The notes: generated by a model from the sequence alone, not told the origin. A stretch of 64,000 bases of DNA from Pseudomonadota bacterium (GCA_019351895.1 JABBOH010000003.1:1-64000); one strand, 5' to 3'. Numbered from the stretch's first letter, positions 48,373-57,128 are shown. A program made the numbers and translations.

Positions 48373-49994
48373 TGCATTCCCCCCGATGACGTTATCACGG
48401 AACGATTAGTCACCCGTTTCAGTTCGTGATGAACCGCTTGTGCGATCTTCTGCGGATCACCGCTCGGCACGTTGACGCTCACGTTGATCTCAGTCGCGCC
48501 GTGGTGATGCACAACGCCCGAGGCGTAACGCGACGACGGAGAGCGCAGGCCCTTGAGCACATTCGTGACGCTGCCCGGAAGGCCCGACGCATTAGGTATC
48601 CACATCGAGCCGTTGCCCTCTGCCACCGACATCGCGGAGATCAACGCCTGCGCTGTCTTAGGGTCTCTCAGATCCAGCTTGCTGTCGCCCGTCAGGTTGT
48701 AGCCGTAGCTCTTCATCTGCTTGAGAACAGTAGCCGTGTAGGGGCCGCGGTCGGTCGTCGTCCACGCGGGCACGAGCTTGTTGATCGTGTTGTCGCCGCG
48801 GCCGTAGTCCAGAAGCATCTGGTGGTAGTCAGCCCCGACGCCTGCTTCCATTGACGAGAAGACGGCGAACCCGCCGCTGTCAGCGTGGGCGCCAGGCTGA
48901 CCAGCAAACTTCAGGTTCAGCGGGTTGTTATTCCGCAAGCCCCGCGGCCCAACGCCAGGCAGCGGATTGCTATCGCTCGACGGGAACTGCAGCGCCTCAG
49001 AGACCCACTTATGAACCCAGGCACCAGCCCGGTTAGCATCGCTCTGCATCGCGTTGAGCCCGGAGCCGCTCTCGGTCGTGCTGCTACTCGCAATCAGCTT
49101 GTAGAGGGCAGAGTGCGTGAAACCCTGGACAAAATCCGTCATGGTCCTGGCGAAGGCGGTCATCGCAGGAGCGGCCTGGGCCGTGAGTTCCAGGGTGACC
49201 TGCTCAAACGACTGCCGGAGCAAATTTGTCTGCTCGACCAGCTTCTGCAGCGCCGCTGCCTGGGCGGGCGTCTCGTTGCCCTTCTTCGCCTGGGCGGCGA
49301 GATACTTCGCGACTGCCGCGGGACCCTGCGAAACGACATACGCGGAGCCTTGATCGAGCCCGACCATCCCCTGCAGAAAATACGTCCGTTCGCTCGGCGA
49401 CATCGCCTGCACCGTTCGGTTGGACGCAAGGTCGCGCATGATTTGAGTCGGGTCCTCGCCCGGCCGGATGCCCACCTGAGCCAGTGCCATCATCGCTGCT
49501 GAAGGGCGCTGCCCGAACCGAACCGCCGCCTGCTGACCCGCCAGATTGGCAAGGGACTGCTCGGCTGCCGCGGCGTTGCCGCCGCTAGCCGCCACCGCGT
49601 TGCCCCAGGCGGCAAACTTCGTAACGTCGATACCAGCCATGCTCGCTGCACGCGCAATCGCCGCTCCTGATGCAGCCGTCGACGCAGCATTGAACGCCTC
49701 TTTCAAGGCGCCAAGTCCTACCGCAGCCAGCCCAACATGCATGGCAAGGTCGGCAAAGGGAGCCAGCATAGACCGACCGGATTCCGCCACGCTTTTGCCG
49801 ACCGACGAAGCCTGCACGTCAACCGAACGCAGCGCCGTGTTGGTGCGCTTCGAGTGCTTCTCGATGTCGGTCGCGGTCCGGTCGACGCGGCGCTTCGTAT
49901 CTTCGAGGCTCTTGTTGGCTTCCTCTTGCCCGCGCTTAAAGCCGGTGGCATCGAGGTTTAGCGCAACGATGAGGCTATCAATGATATTAGGCAT
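48369..49994 (-). CDS. Tape-measure-like tail protein with a muramidase-like domain
   Basis: 541 residues from ATG 49994 (AGGAACC upstream); the ORF-track start at 50153 intrudes into the terminase gene. The N-terminus (LNLDATGFKRGQEEANKSLEDTKRRVDRTATDIEKH) is the lambda/phage tape-measure entry motif, followed by an Ala/Gly-rich hydrophobic part. Residues about 352-460 form a peptidoglycan-hydrolase-like module, starting GLRNNNPLNLKF and with GAGVGADYHQMLLDYGRGDNTINKLV, as in virion-associated lysozymes. The protein is short for a siphovirus tape measure. Its start lies 16 bases after the terminase stop, with no head genes between. Confidence 0.8.
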   Translation of the reverse strand: MPNIIDSLIVALNLDATGFKRGQEEANKSLEDTKRRVDRTATDIEKHSKRTNTALRSVDVQASSVGKSVAESGRSMLAPFADLAMHVGLAAVGLGALKEAFNAASTAASGAAIARAASMAGIDVTKFAAWGNAVAASGGNAAAAEQSLANLAGQQAAVRFGQRPSAAMMALAQVGIRPGEDPTQIMRDLASNRTVQAMSPSERTYFLQGMVGLDQGSAYVVSQGPAAVAKYLAAQAKKGNETPAQAAALQKLVEQTNLLRQSFEQVTLELTAQAAPAMTAFARTMTDFVQGFTHSALYKLIASSSTTESGSGLNAMQSDANRAGAWVHKWVSEALQFPSSDSNPLPGVGPRGLRNNNPLNLKFAGQPGAHADSGGFAVFSSMEAGVGADYHQMLLDYGRGDNTINKLVPAWTTTDRGPYTATVLKQMKSYGYNLTGDSKLDLRDPKTAQALISAMSVAEGNGSMWIPNASGLPGSVTNVLKGLRSPSSRYASGVVHHHGATEINVSVNVPSGDPQKIAQAVHHELKRVTNRSVITSSGGMQ

Positions 49995-50010
49995 ATTGGC
50001 GGTTCCTAAT

Positions 50011-51462
50011 TCAGATGCAGGCGAGGGCTTCTGCGGAGATCCGCATCGGGCGGCGCGTCTTGCTGAGCAGCAGCGCGCCAGCCGCCGCGTTCGCCACGTC
50101 GTCGTGCGAGCCCGGAGCGTGGTCGATTGAGTCTCTGCCACCGCGCGCCACACGACGCTCCAGCCCCACCAGCTGCGACGAGAGGCGCGGCAGATCGAGA
50201 AGGCTGCAGCGCTTGGCGTTCAGAAGTGGCAGCAACTCGCGGTAGAGGTCCGACTTCGGCTTCGCGCACGGCGTGATCGTGATCCCGGCTTTGCGGAAAG
50301 CCTCGACCACCCAGTCTCCGCCCCACCGATCCGCTTCGGCGCGGTTGATGCCGTACGACTTCATCAAGGCGACGAACTCGGCGACAACGTCATCCGGTGA
50401 GAATGGCGGTTTCCGCTCGCGCACGAGATCCAGCACCGCGATCTCGCCTTCTAGATGGGCGATGGACATCGTCATGCTGTCTTGGCCCGAGCCGCCGGCA
50501 GCATCCACGAAACAGCTATAGCGGCGGCCCAGACTGCGAGCTGCGGGCCGCTCAGCCACGCCAGGATCGGTGCAGGCGTCAATGACAGCCTGAGAGACGA
50601 AGTCGTCGATGTCGTCGCGGAACTGTGCGCCATACTCAGAAGCCGCACTGGCAGGATCTTCGTCATAAGCCTCAGCAATGATCGCCGGATCAATGCTCGG
50701 GTTCATGTCCGCGGTTGAGGCCTGCCAGACCAGAACTCGCCCGTTGTCCTGTCCGAAGTGCCGCTTGTAGGTCTGCCACAGCACCCCACGCCGGGCGTAG
50801 GGGCTGGACGCGTTGAGCAAGATCGAGCCCGGTATCGATGCCATGCCAGGACGCAGCGCGCGGAAGATCTCAACATCGGGATTGGCAGTCGCGTCGTCGT
50901 TCCGCCAGAATGCAGTCTCGTCACAGAGCACCGCTGCAAACGAGTAGCCACGCGTCACCCGGAAAGACGCCGTCGCGATCTCGATGACGACGTTGTTCGT
51001 CAGTTCGATGATGTCGGCCTTGTCGTCAGCGATCATCGCCGCCAGTGCCGGCACGTTCTCCAACATCCCGCGCGCGTATCTGTAGATGCTCCGCGCCTGC
51101 TTGCGATCGCTCGCGATGACAGCACACGTCGCCTTCTCTCCGGGCGCTAGAAATTCATCGTAGTTCCTGAAGCAGGCGAGATAGACCGCGATCAGCGCGA
51201 GAATGCGGGATTTGCCCCCGCGTCGGCCGATCACCAGAGCAACCTCATTGAAGGGTGCTACTGGTGCCCCTTGGCGGCCCGTGTGGCGGCGGAACAGCTC
51301 CAGCGCCTCCTCGTCCATCGGGAGTCCAAAGATGGCCGCCAGCACCGCCCGCCAAGGCTTCCACGTGTTGCCCTTGAAGAACGGCTTGAACAACGCCTCG
51401 TTGTCCATCACGTCGAGGATGGAGGCGTTGATGGCCATGTCCTGCTTCGGAGCGCGTTTCAC
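50011..51462 (-). CDS. Phage terminase large subunit
   Basis: 483 residues from a GTG overlapping the previous stop (GTGA); ATG 51438 is an alternative. ATPase domain with Walker A VIGRRGGKSR and Walker B FAAVLCDETAFW. Nuclease domain with acidic residues in SCFVDAAGG, EADRWGGDW and SHDDVANAAAG. Cuts and pumps DNA into proheads. It appears full length with both catalytic centres intact. No portal gene follows, which is unusual. Confidence 0.92.
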   Translation of the reverse strand: MKRAPKQDMAINASILDVMDNEALFKPFFKGNTWKPWRAVLAAIFGLPMDEEALELFRRHTGRQGAPVAPFNEVALVIGRRGGKSRILALIAVYLACFRNYDEFLAPGEKATCAVIASDRKQARSIYRYARGMLENVPALAAMIADDKADIIELTNNVVIEIATASFRVTRGYSFAAVLCDETAFWRNDDATANPDVEIFRALRPGMASIPGSILLNASSPYARRGVLWQTYKRHFGQDNGRVLVWQASTADMNPSIDPAIIAEAYDEDPASAASEYGAQFRDDIDDFVSQAVIDACTDPGVAERPAARSLGRRYSCFVDAAGGSGQDSMTMSIAHLEGEIAVLDLVRERKPPFSPDDVVAEFVALMKSYGINRAEADRWGGDWVVEAFRKAGITITPCAKPKSDLYRELLPLLNAKRCSLLDLPRLSSQLVGLERRVARGGRDSIDHAPGSHDDVANAAAGALLLSKTRRPMRISAEALACI

Positions 51463-51809
51463 GCTGACTTGCCCCTTGCAACCACCTCGGCCAATGTCGG
51501 CGCCTTGGGCGCAGGCCCCTTCAGACCCAGTTCACGCAGCAGCCGGGACAGCGACGAACTCCACGCCAGATACGTCGCCGTGTCGTGCTCCGTCATCGTG
51601 CCCATTGCCGTGAACTTGCGGTCCATCGTCGCCACCCTCAGCGACAGGTTCACGATCCGCTCGATCAGCATCGACTGCGTGACGGAGGGCTTGCCGCCCA
51701 CGTGCGCGACCAGGTCGTTCCTGATCTTGCGCATCAGCCGGGCTTCGCTGGAGCGGCCGTCCATCTTCGCCAATGCCGGCGCCCGGCTGTAAGGACCTAT
51801 CTCCGCCAT
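51459..51809 (-). CDS. Putative terminase small subunit or packaging accessory protein
   Basis: 116 residues from ATG 51809; the ORF-track start at 51920 overlaps the upstream gene. Helical, with MRKIRNDLVAHVGGKPSVTQSMLIERIVNLSLRVATMDRKF and a charged C-terminus. Proteins with this pattern commonly precede the large terminase in alphaproteobacterial prophages. It overlaps the large-subunit start (GTGA). Family match not certain; the call rests mostly on position. Confidence 0.6.
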   Translation of the reverse strand: MAEIGPYSRAPALAKMDGRSSEARLMRKIRNDLVAHVGGKPSVTQSMLIERIVNLSLRVATMDRKFTAMGTMTEHDTATYLAWSSSLSRLLRELGLKGPAPKAPTLAEVVARGKSA

Positions 51810-51814
51810 CGCAC

Positions 51815-52555
51815 TCACCGGTCGGCACCAGGTAGCGGCGCATTCGCGTCCTGCATCAGCGCGGCAAGGGCGTCGTCCCAGACCTGCCGCCCGTTCGCCA
51901 CGAGACCGAGATTGCGCCAAGCGGAAGGCGGCGCGCCACGGCGGTAATTCACGGCCCGCGCATAGTCGGCTTCAGGGCTGTGGATGTCGGTCTGGCTGGG
52001 CGTCTTCGTCGCGATGATGCGACGCGAGATGAGCCATTCCAGCGCGTCTGCCATCTCCAGCATCCGCTTCTGCAGAACGTCGAGCTCAACCACCAACGAC
52101 CGGGCGATGGGGCTCTCGCGGAGGACATCGAGAGCGGCATCACGAACCCGATCAACCATGCGATCAGCGGTCGCCTTCGCCTCGTCAATGCGGCCCGTCA
52201 GACCGTCCCTGGCAGCCCTTGCAAGCTCCAGCGCCTCCTCCGCTTCGGCCAACTCAGCACGCGCCGCCTTGACCGTCTTAGGCGCCTTCCCAGCGCTGCC
52301 AGTGGCGACGGCCGTGAGATGCGATACGGTCGCCGCCTTGGCATCCTCGACCGCCTGGCGCGCAGCCTCTGCGGCTCGGTCTGCGTCAAAGGCGGCGATG
52401 CGCAGGCTCTCGCCAGCCGACGCGAGTTTGCGATGCGTCTCGTCGGCGACCCTCTTCTCCTCAATGGCGATCGCCAGCGCAGCGCGCGCCTGACCGTCAA
52501 AGCCGCTGTCGGCCACCAGCTTCGGGCGCGCCGATGACCTAATCGCCGCGAGCAT
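51815..52555 (-). CDS. Hypothetical coiled-coil protein
   Basis: 246 residues from ATG 52555, which overlaps the upstream stop (TGATG). Ala/Glu/Arg-rich heptad-like stretches (EEKRVADETHRKLASAGESLRIAAFDAD; KTVKAARAELAEAEEALELARAAR) imply a long coiled coil over residues about 20-170. The C-terminal part reads ADYARAVNYRRGAPPSAWRNLGLVANG. Between the small genes and the terminase; might be a scaffold-like or packaging factor, but no family is recognised. Confidence 0.6.
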   Translation of the reverse strand: MLAAIRSSARPKLVADSGFDGQARAALAIAIEEKRVADETHRKLASAGESLRIAAFDADRAAEAARQAVEDAKAATVSHLTAVATGSAGKAPKTVKAARAELAEAEEALELARAARDGLTGRIDEAKATADRMVDRVRDAALDVLRESPIARSLVVELDVLQKRMLEMADALEWLISRRIIATKTPSQTDIHSPEADYARAVNYRRGAPPSAWRNLGLVANGRQVWDDALAALMQDANAPLPGADR

Positions 52556-52848
52556 CAGATGCCCCCCGTCTTGGAGCGCGACCGGCCCGGATACCGCTGG
52601 TCGAAGCCTTTTGCGGCAGCAGCGTCCTGCGCCAGTTCGCGCGGCGCCCGCTTGCCCTTCAGCGCGGTGAAGATCGGCTTCATCGACGCATAGGCGGGGA
52701 CGGCCGTGACATCGTGGCCCAGCTTCGCCAGCGCAGCGCGATAGACGGCGTTGGCGGAATCCATGCCCAGGATTTGGCCGGCGTATGGCGCGACCTCGGC
52801 CTCCGCCGCGCGGATGGCCTGCAGTTCTCGGATCGTTGCATTGTTCAT
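52555..52848 (-). CDS. Hypothetical protein
   Basis: 97 residues from ATG 52848 (AAGGACC upstream). MNNATIRELQAIRAAEAEVAPYAGQILGMDSANAVYRAALAKLGHDV, then a basic tail KGFDQRYPGRSRSKTGGI. The middle resembles segments of phage proteins that list DSA..VYR..L..MG, but no family is named. Co-transcribed with its neighbours. Confidence 0.55.
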   Translation of the reverse strand: MNNATIRELQAIRAAEAEVAPYAGQILGMDSANAVYRAALAKLGHDVTAVPAYASMKPIFTALKGKRAPRELAQDAAAAKGFDQRYPGRSRSKTGGI

Positions 52849-52862
52849 GGTGGTGGTCCTTC

Positions 52863-53192
52863 TTAAAGGGCGAGCCAGGTGTTGGCCGCGGCATACCAAG
52901 TGAGGCGGAGTGTCCCGAGGCTGGCGACGTTCGTCGTGCCTGCAGTTCCATCGATGGTCGATGTCAGCGTGAGAGCGCCGGCACCGAGGTTCTTGATAGT
53001 CAACGGGCAGCCATCGCGCGGACCTGCAGGCAGTGTCAGGGCAATCGCAGAGGCCGATTGCACCAAGCTCATGCGGTCGATGGGCGAGATCGTCCCGCCG
53101 GTCGTGGTGTAGACGTTGCGAACCTGGTCGCCGTGGAAGTTGGGGTTGAGCCCTAACCACTGAGCGAATAGTGCGCCGGTTGGATCAGTCAT
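52863..53192 (-). CDS. Hypothetical beta-rich virion-type protein
   Basis: 109 residues. MTDPTGALFAQWLGLNPNFHGDQVRNVYTTTGGTISPIDRMSLV, then regular short strands (ALTLPAGPRDGCPLTIKNLGAGALTLT; TVDG-type turn; LGTLRLTWYAAANTWLAL). This looks like a head-fibre, decoration or tail-tip domain (a common IKNxGaxxltl...W...W pattern). It overlaps the upstream gene by 8 bases. Function inferred only from pattern. Confidence 0.55.
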   Translation of the reverse strand: MTDPTGALFAQWLGLNPNFHGDQVRNVYTTTGGTISPIDRMSLVQSASAIALTLPAGPRDGCPLTIKNLGAGALTLTSTIDGTAGTTNVASLGTLRLTWYAAANTWLAL

Positions 53193-53640
53193 TGACGTTC
53201 CTTGTGATCTTGATTGAGAGGGGGGAGGTTTCAGCGTCTGGGAAAGCGCCGAGGATCGATGACCAGACGCGTCTGGCGAAGATGTTGTGGGCGCGACTGT
53301 CCCGAAACTCGACAGCGAGTTCTTGCGTCGACTGCGTGATCGTCACGCGGGGAGGCATCGAGATGACGATCGCATCGTCGGCGCTGCGGATCGCGACGCC
53401 CACGTTGTGAATGATCATGCCCAGTTCGAGGATCATGACACTGGCACGGCCACGGACCCGAAACTTGTCGTTCGGTTCCTTGCGCCGCCAGTTGATCGCC
53501 GCGACGCGGTAATGGCGCGTCAGAGGGGCGGCGTAGATGTCGTCGCCGATTGGGGTATCAGGACGCGCGTCGGAACCCTCCGGTAATGTGCCGGTGATGC
53601 TGTCGGTAGCCTCGCGATACCCTGTCTCAACTGCGTCCAA
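53185..53640 (-). CDS. Hypothetical protein, first gene of the packaging/tail operon
   Basis: About 151 residues. No ATG is available near the N-terminus; TTG 53640 has GGAG six bases upstream, and TTG 53652 (ORF track) is the alternative. The centre reads FRVRGRASVMILELGMIIHNVGVAIRSADDAIVISMPPRV, with a faint SpoVG-like strand pattern ending in a MPPR motif; this is not strong enough to name. It reads out of the 400-base origin-like region. Alternative reading: a small single-strand DNA-binding or regulatory protein. Confidence 0.55.
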   Translation of the reverse strand: MDAVETGYREATDSITGTLPEGSDARPDTPIGDDIYAAPLTRHYRVAAINWRRKEPNDKFRVRGRASVMILELGMIIHNVGVAIRSADDAIVISMPPRVTITQSTQELAVEFRDSRAHNIFARRVWSSILGAFPDAETSPLSIKITRNVND

Positions 53641-53668
53641 ACCGCACTCCAACGCGCTCTAGTTACCC

Positions 53669-53681
53669 GTGGGTTACCCAC
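53669..53681. promoter_or_regulatory. GTTACCCAC palindromic site upstream of the packaging operon
   Basis: GTGGGTTACCCAC is a palindrome except for its central base, preceded by another GTTACCC (53662-53668). The same GTTACCCAC word occurs upstream of the integrase at 59686. The two sites could be bound by one element-encoded regulator such as the AlpA-like protein. Confidence 0.4.
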
Positions 53682-53918
53682 CGGTCTCATACAGAATAAC
53701 ATCTGAGACTAAACTTGTTCAATAACAATAGTTTATAACAAACCCGCACACTTCTGAACATCATGTGCTCATGCGAGGATCGAGCGCGAAAATTCGTCGC
53801 TTTTTTGCTAGGCTATTGTTCCTGCGAGATTGGCGCGTCTCAGCGGAAGCATCTAAGTTCCTGATAAGGCAATATGTTTCTGGTAGAAGTTTCTGACCGT
53901 GCCGAGCAACCTGCCATC

Positions 53919-54062
53919 TGCGGGAGATGCGGGAGATGCGGGACTTGTTTTGGCCGACCCACGGTGGGGAAATGACATTCCGGGAGTTATCCACAGCCCG
54001 GGAATGTTGGTTTGCTCCCGCGTAGCGGCTAAATAAAGTCCCGCAAGTCCCGCAAGTCCCGC
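53919..54062. other. Candidate replication origin: inverted iteron arrays around a DnaA box
   Basis: On the left are three 9-bp units, GCGGGAGAT, GCGGGAGAT, GCGGGACTT. On the right are three exact AAGTCCCGC units (54036-54062), the reverse complement of GCGGGACTT. Between them, ACATTCC-GGG (53975-53984) and CCC-GGGAATGT (53997-54007) form a hairpin whose loop holds TTATCCACA. An AT-rich stretch (53690-53760) lies beside it. The array abuts the 3' end of the primase-helicase gene. Iterons, DnaA box, AT-rich DNA and an adjacent primase are the usual parts of a plasmid or phage origin. Confidence 0.65.
53987..53995 (+). promoter_or_regulatory. DnaA box (consensus TTATCCACA)
   Basis: Exact match to the strong consensus DnaA box, placed in the loop of an inverted repeat within the candidate origin of the element. 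Confidence 0.65.
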
Positions 54063-54065
54063 AAA

Positions 54066-57000
54066 TCACACTCTGACGGCAACATAGAACGTTGCCATCT
54101 TGGCGTGCGGGTCCTGCCCCGCCTTGAGCGTCAGCGTCCGTTCCCCAGCCATAACGGGCTCTCCTACCCTCGCCTTCAGCCGCTTGCCGGCCGCCATGGG
54201 TGACACCGGCTGAGCGTGAGGCAGGGTCGGGAACAGGAACTCGCGGACAACTATCGCGCCCTGCTTCTCCCATTCCGGACGGGCTTCCCAAGTGTCATTG
54301 AGGAACTTCACCAACTCCGATGCAGAGAAGGCCCTGTCTTGGAACTTTGCGTGGAGGGCTGACAGCGCGTCCACAAGGGCAGCGCCCTCCTCATCGTCAA
54401 CCTCTTGGGTCATGAACACATCGCGGAAGTGCAGATCATGTCCGTTGAGCGATGCAGCGTGCTCCACAGCCGAGCCGACCAGCCTCCACCAGCCCTTGAA
54501 CCTTGTCTCGCCGGCTTCGGCGCGATGCGGATTGCCGAGCAAGATGAGGTACAGGGCGCGCAGGATCTTCCCGCGGTTCGCTTCTGTCCAGGCGATCGGG
54601 TCAGGGTGCTTGAACTGGCGGTTCTCAGGATCGGCTCGGTCCACCTCGATGCGGGCCTGCAGGCTACGCGAAGCCAGGTCGCCTTTGGGGGCGATATTGT
54701 TGCCGGTGAAGGTCAAGATCGTGGACGATGACACGGTGACGGTCTGGCTCACTCCCAGAACGCGGTCAGAGTAGGTCGCCGAGGTGAGCGCCTTCTCGAT
54801 GTGCGGGCACGACAGCTGAGCGCCGCGGGGGATGTTGTCATAGATGAGGGCAGGCAGCCCTTCCATGAGATAGGCCAGCAGGCCTTTGCGGCGCTCCTCA
54901 TCATTGGTGCTCCAGGCTGCTGCGCACGGCCGGACGCCGGTTGCCGCGGCCATCACCATGCCGAGTGCCGTTGTCTTGCCACCGCCGCGCCTACCGGCTG
55001 TGACGAAGAACGCGGGGCGCTCGGGCAGGAAGGCGCGCTCAATGATTGTAAGCGCCGCCGTCACCAGCACGGCTTTGCCGGTGTCGTCGGTCAGCACGTC
55101 GAAGAGCCAATCGTTGACCAGGAAGTCATAGGCGGCTCGGATGCGCTCGTCGGTGATGGTGCCCAGGTTGTCGGTGTATTTCAGGATCTCGGGCGCCACT
55201 CGGAACAGCAGCCCAAGATCGCGATCAAGGCCATTCTTGGCGCGCAGGTTGCCGTCGAGCCCGACGAGCGGCAGCGTCGAGACGCCGGTCACCACGGGCA
55301 AGGCTGTGTCGCTGCGTTGCAGGTAGTGCTTCACGAAGCCAGAATTCAGATGAACCGGGATACCGTCCTTCGTGACGTATTCGATGTGGCGCTCGATCAG
55401 TTCTGACAGTTGAGCTTCGTCAAGACGGGTCAGGAGCGGCTGCTCCGGCGCCGGAAGCCGAGTGTCTTTGGTGTCGCCGTCGTTGCTGCTCTGCGCCGTA
55501 AGTGAGTGAAGGTCGGGCACACGACGCACGCGGACTTGGGTGACGACGCCGTCTATATCTCGCATGGGCGGTTCCTGCGCCTTGGAGGACGACAGCACGT
55601 CATTGAGCGCGCCCATCACGGGAAGCCATTCGGCTTCATTGTCTGGTGCGTCGAGCTGAGGTCGGGTGTCCTTCCGCATGGCGGCGCGGCGGTTCTTGGC
55701 TTCCTCAGCATCGCGTGCCTTCTTCGCCTTCTGCGCACCCTTTAGTTTCTCCATGAGCGTGCGCTTACCGATTCCACTGCGTGCTGAGGCGACGTTGCGC
55801 AGGTCCTCCAGCTCGGCCGGATCGAGATCGCCGCCGACGGCCACGTCAACGAACACATCGGTTACCCGCGCGTCATCTGCCGCGTCGATTGCTGCCCGTG
55901 CCGCGGCGGCGTCGAGCTTCAATTCGTAGATGGTCCGGCCGTGGGCGAAACTGTGTATCCAGGGTGTGCCGTCAGCGCGGCGCATGACCATGGCCTTGGT
56001 CTTGCCGTATTGGATGCCTTCAAGCGGGTCAGCTAATGTCTCACCGACATAGGCGGCGGACGTGGCCAGCACGTCAGCGACGGTGACGTTGGCAAGCGCC
56101 GGATCATCGAACGGCAGGACAATGCCGGGGTGCAGGACACCTTCGCACTGCCGGATGATCGCCTGGCGCGCGATTGAAAGGGACACGGACGTGCGTTCGG
56201 CGAGGGCCTTGGATTGCTTGACGATGAAGCGCTCGCGCTCAGCCGCGCGATCTGGCGTGAGTGCGTCGGCAGACTTCGCCTTCATCTGCTTTAGGTCAGC
56301 CGTCTCAACGATCCGCAGCGGCGGGCACGCCTCGCGAGTATCGAGCACGTCGCCATCGTAGGCCACGGCATCGCGGGTGGCTTTATCCTGATGCAGCGGC
56401 GCCTCGACGACGGGTGAACCTTCGAACACCAACCGCTCGGCGGCGTGCACCATGCGGTCGACGAGGCTGCGGTCAAGGAGCTGTCCGCCCGCGCCGACCA
56501 TGTGCCACCCCAAGCCCGCCAGCCAGCAGCGGTCATGCAGGGTATAGAGGAAGCGCTCAGCGTCGGCGCCGTCAGCGATGTGCAAGTAAATGTGCTGGCC
56601 ATTGCTGCCGGGCATGTCCTCGCCCGTATCCGTGCGGCTGAGGCCCGAACTGGTAGAGTTCCGAACGATGCGAGCGGTGGTCGCGAGCGCGGGCAGGACG
56701 CTGCAGAGGGCGGGCCAGTATCCGCCTTCGGCGGAGATGCGGGCCTTGATGGCGTCCGGCATTCCTTTGACATCGACATCGATTAGCGCGAGCGCAGGTT
56801 GACCAGCCTGATAGGCGATGAAGTCTGCCGTGCGTGCGATGAGGTCGGGTGTAGCTTTCCCGTTCAACCCGGCTAGGCGTGTCTGCGTCGTGACGTGCAG
56901 TTCGGTGCCCAGGTTGCCGCGCAACCGGCCGAGCGACAGAGCGTCGGTCGCGGGCATGTCGCTGATGAAGGCGGCAGCGGACGATAGATCGGAGAAGCGA

Positions 57001-57128
57001 GCGCGGCGGGCAACACCGGTCGACATAGTGCAGGCGCTGCCGTCGCTGATGAGCTTTCCATCTTCGTTGAGAAAGATGCGCTTGGTGAGCGGGCCGCCCA
57101 TCTTCGTATAGTGCACAAGCTCGATCAT
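54066..57128 (-). CDS. Primase-helicase (AEP-type primase plus D5/DUF927-like helicase)
   Basis: 1020 residues from ATG 57128, which overlaps the upstream stop (ATGA); the ORF-track start at 57176 is upstream of that. The N-terminal part (about 90-250) has AEP-primase features: LALIDVDVKGMPD with the DxD pair and GQHIYLHIAD with a conserved His. The C-terminal part has Walker A AGRRGGGKTT at about 711, an acidic Walker-B-like LPALIYDNIPRG, and TFTGNNIAPKGDLASRSLQARI (sensor/Arg-finger region). Such fusions replicate satellites, plasmids and phages. It is adjacent to the iteron/DnaA region. Confidence 0.85.
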   Translation of the reverse strand: MIELVHYTKMGGPLTKRIFLNEDGKLISDGSACTMSTGVARRARFSDLSSAAAFISDMPATDALSLGRLRGNLGTELHVTTQTRLAGLNGKATPDLIARTADFIAYQAGQPALALIDVDVKGMPDAIKARISAEGGYWPALCSVLPALATTARIVRNSTSSGLSRTDTGEDMPGSNGQHIYLHIADGADAERFLYTLHDRCWLAGLGWHMVGAGGQLLDRSLVDRMVHAAERLVFEGSPVVEAPLHQDKATRDAVAYDGDVLDTREACPPLRIVETADLKQMKAKSADALTPDRAAERERFIVKQSKALAERTSVSLSIARQAIIRQCEGVLHPGIVLPFDDPALANVTVADVLATSAAYVGETLADPLEGIQYGKTKAMVMRRADGTPWIHSFAHGRTIYELKLDAAAARAAIDAADDARVTDVFVDVAVGGDLDPAELEDLRNVASARSGIGKRTLMEKLKGAQKAKKARDAEEAKNRRAAMRKDTRPQLDAPDNEAEWLPVMGALNDVLSSSKAQEPPMRDIDGVVTQVRVRRVPDLHSLTAQSSNDGDTKDTRLPAPEQPLLTRLDEAQLSELIERHIEYVTKDGIPVHLNSGFVKHYLQRSDTALPVVTGVSTLPLVGLDGNLRAKNGLDRDLGLLFRVAPEILKYTDNLGTITDERIRAAYDFLVNDWLFDVLTDDTGKAVLVTAALTIIERAFLPERPAFFVTAGRRGGGKTTALGMVMAAATGVRPCAAAWSTNDEERRKGLLAYLMEGLPALIYDNIPRGAQLSCPHIEKALTSATYSDRVLGVSQTVTVSSSTILTFTGNNIAPKGDLASRSLQARIEVDRADPENRQFKHPDPIAWTEANRGKILRALYLILLGNPHRAEAGETRFKGWWRLVGSAVEHAASLNGHDLHFRDVFMTQEVDDEEGAALVDALSALHAKFQDRAFSASELVKFLNDTWEARPEWEKQGAIVVREFLFPTLPHAQPVSPMAAGKRLKARVGEPVMAGERTLTLKAGQDPHAKMATFYVAVRV

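Noticed and set aside
53919-53945. Possible CRISPR-like repeats
   Set aside because: The repeats are 9 bp, directly tandem without spacers, and mirrored on the other side of a DnaA box, so iterons fit and CRISPR does not.
53761-54291. 176-aa minus-strand ORF over the origin-like region
   Set aside because: Its Gly/Thr/Cys run is produced by the 9-bp iterons and the rest overlaps the primase gene out of frame; no Shine-Dalgarno or family.
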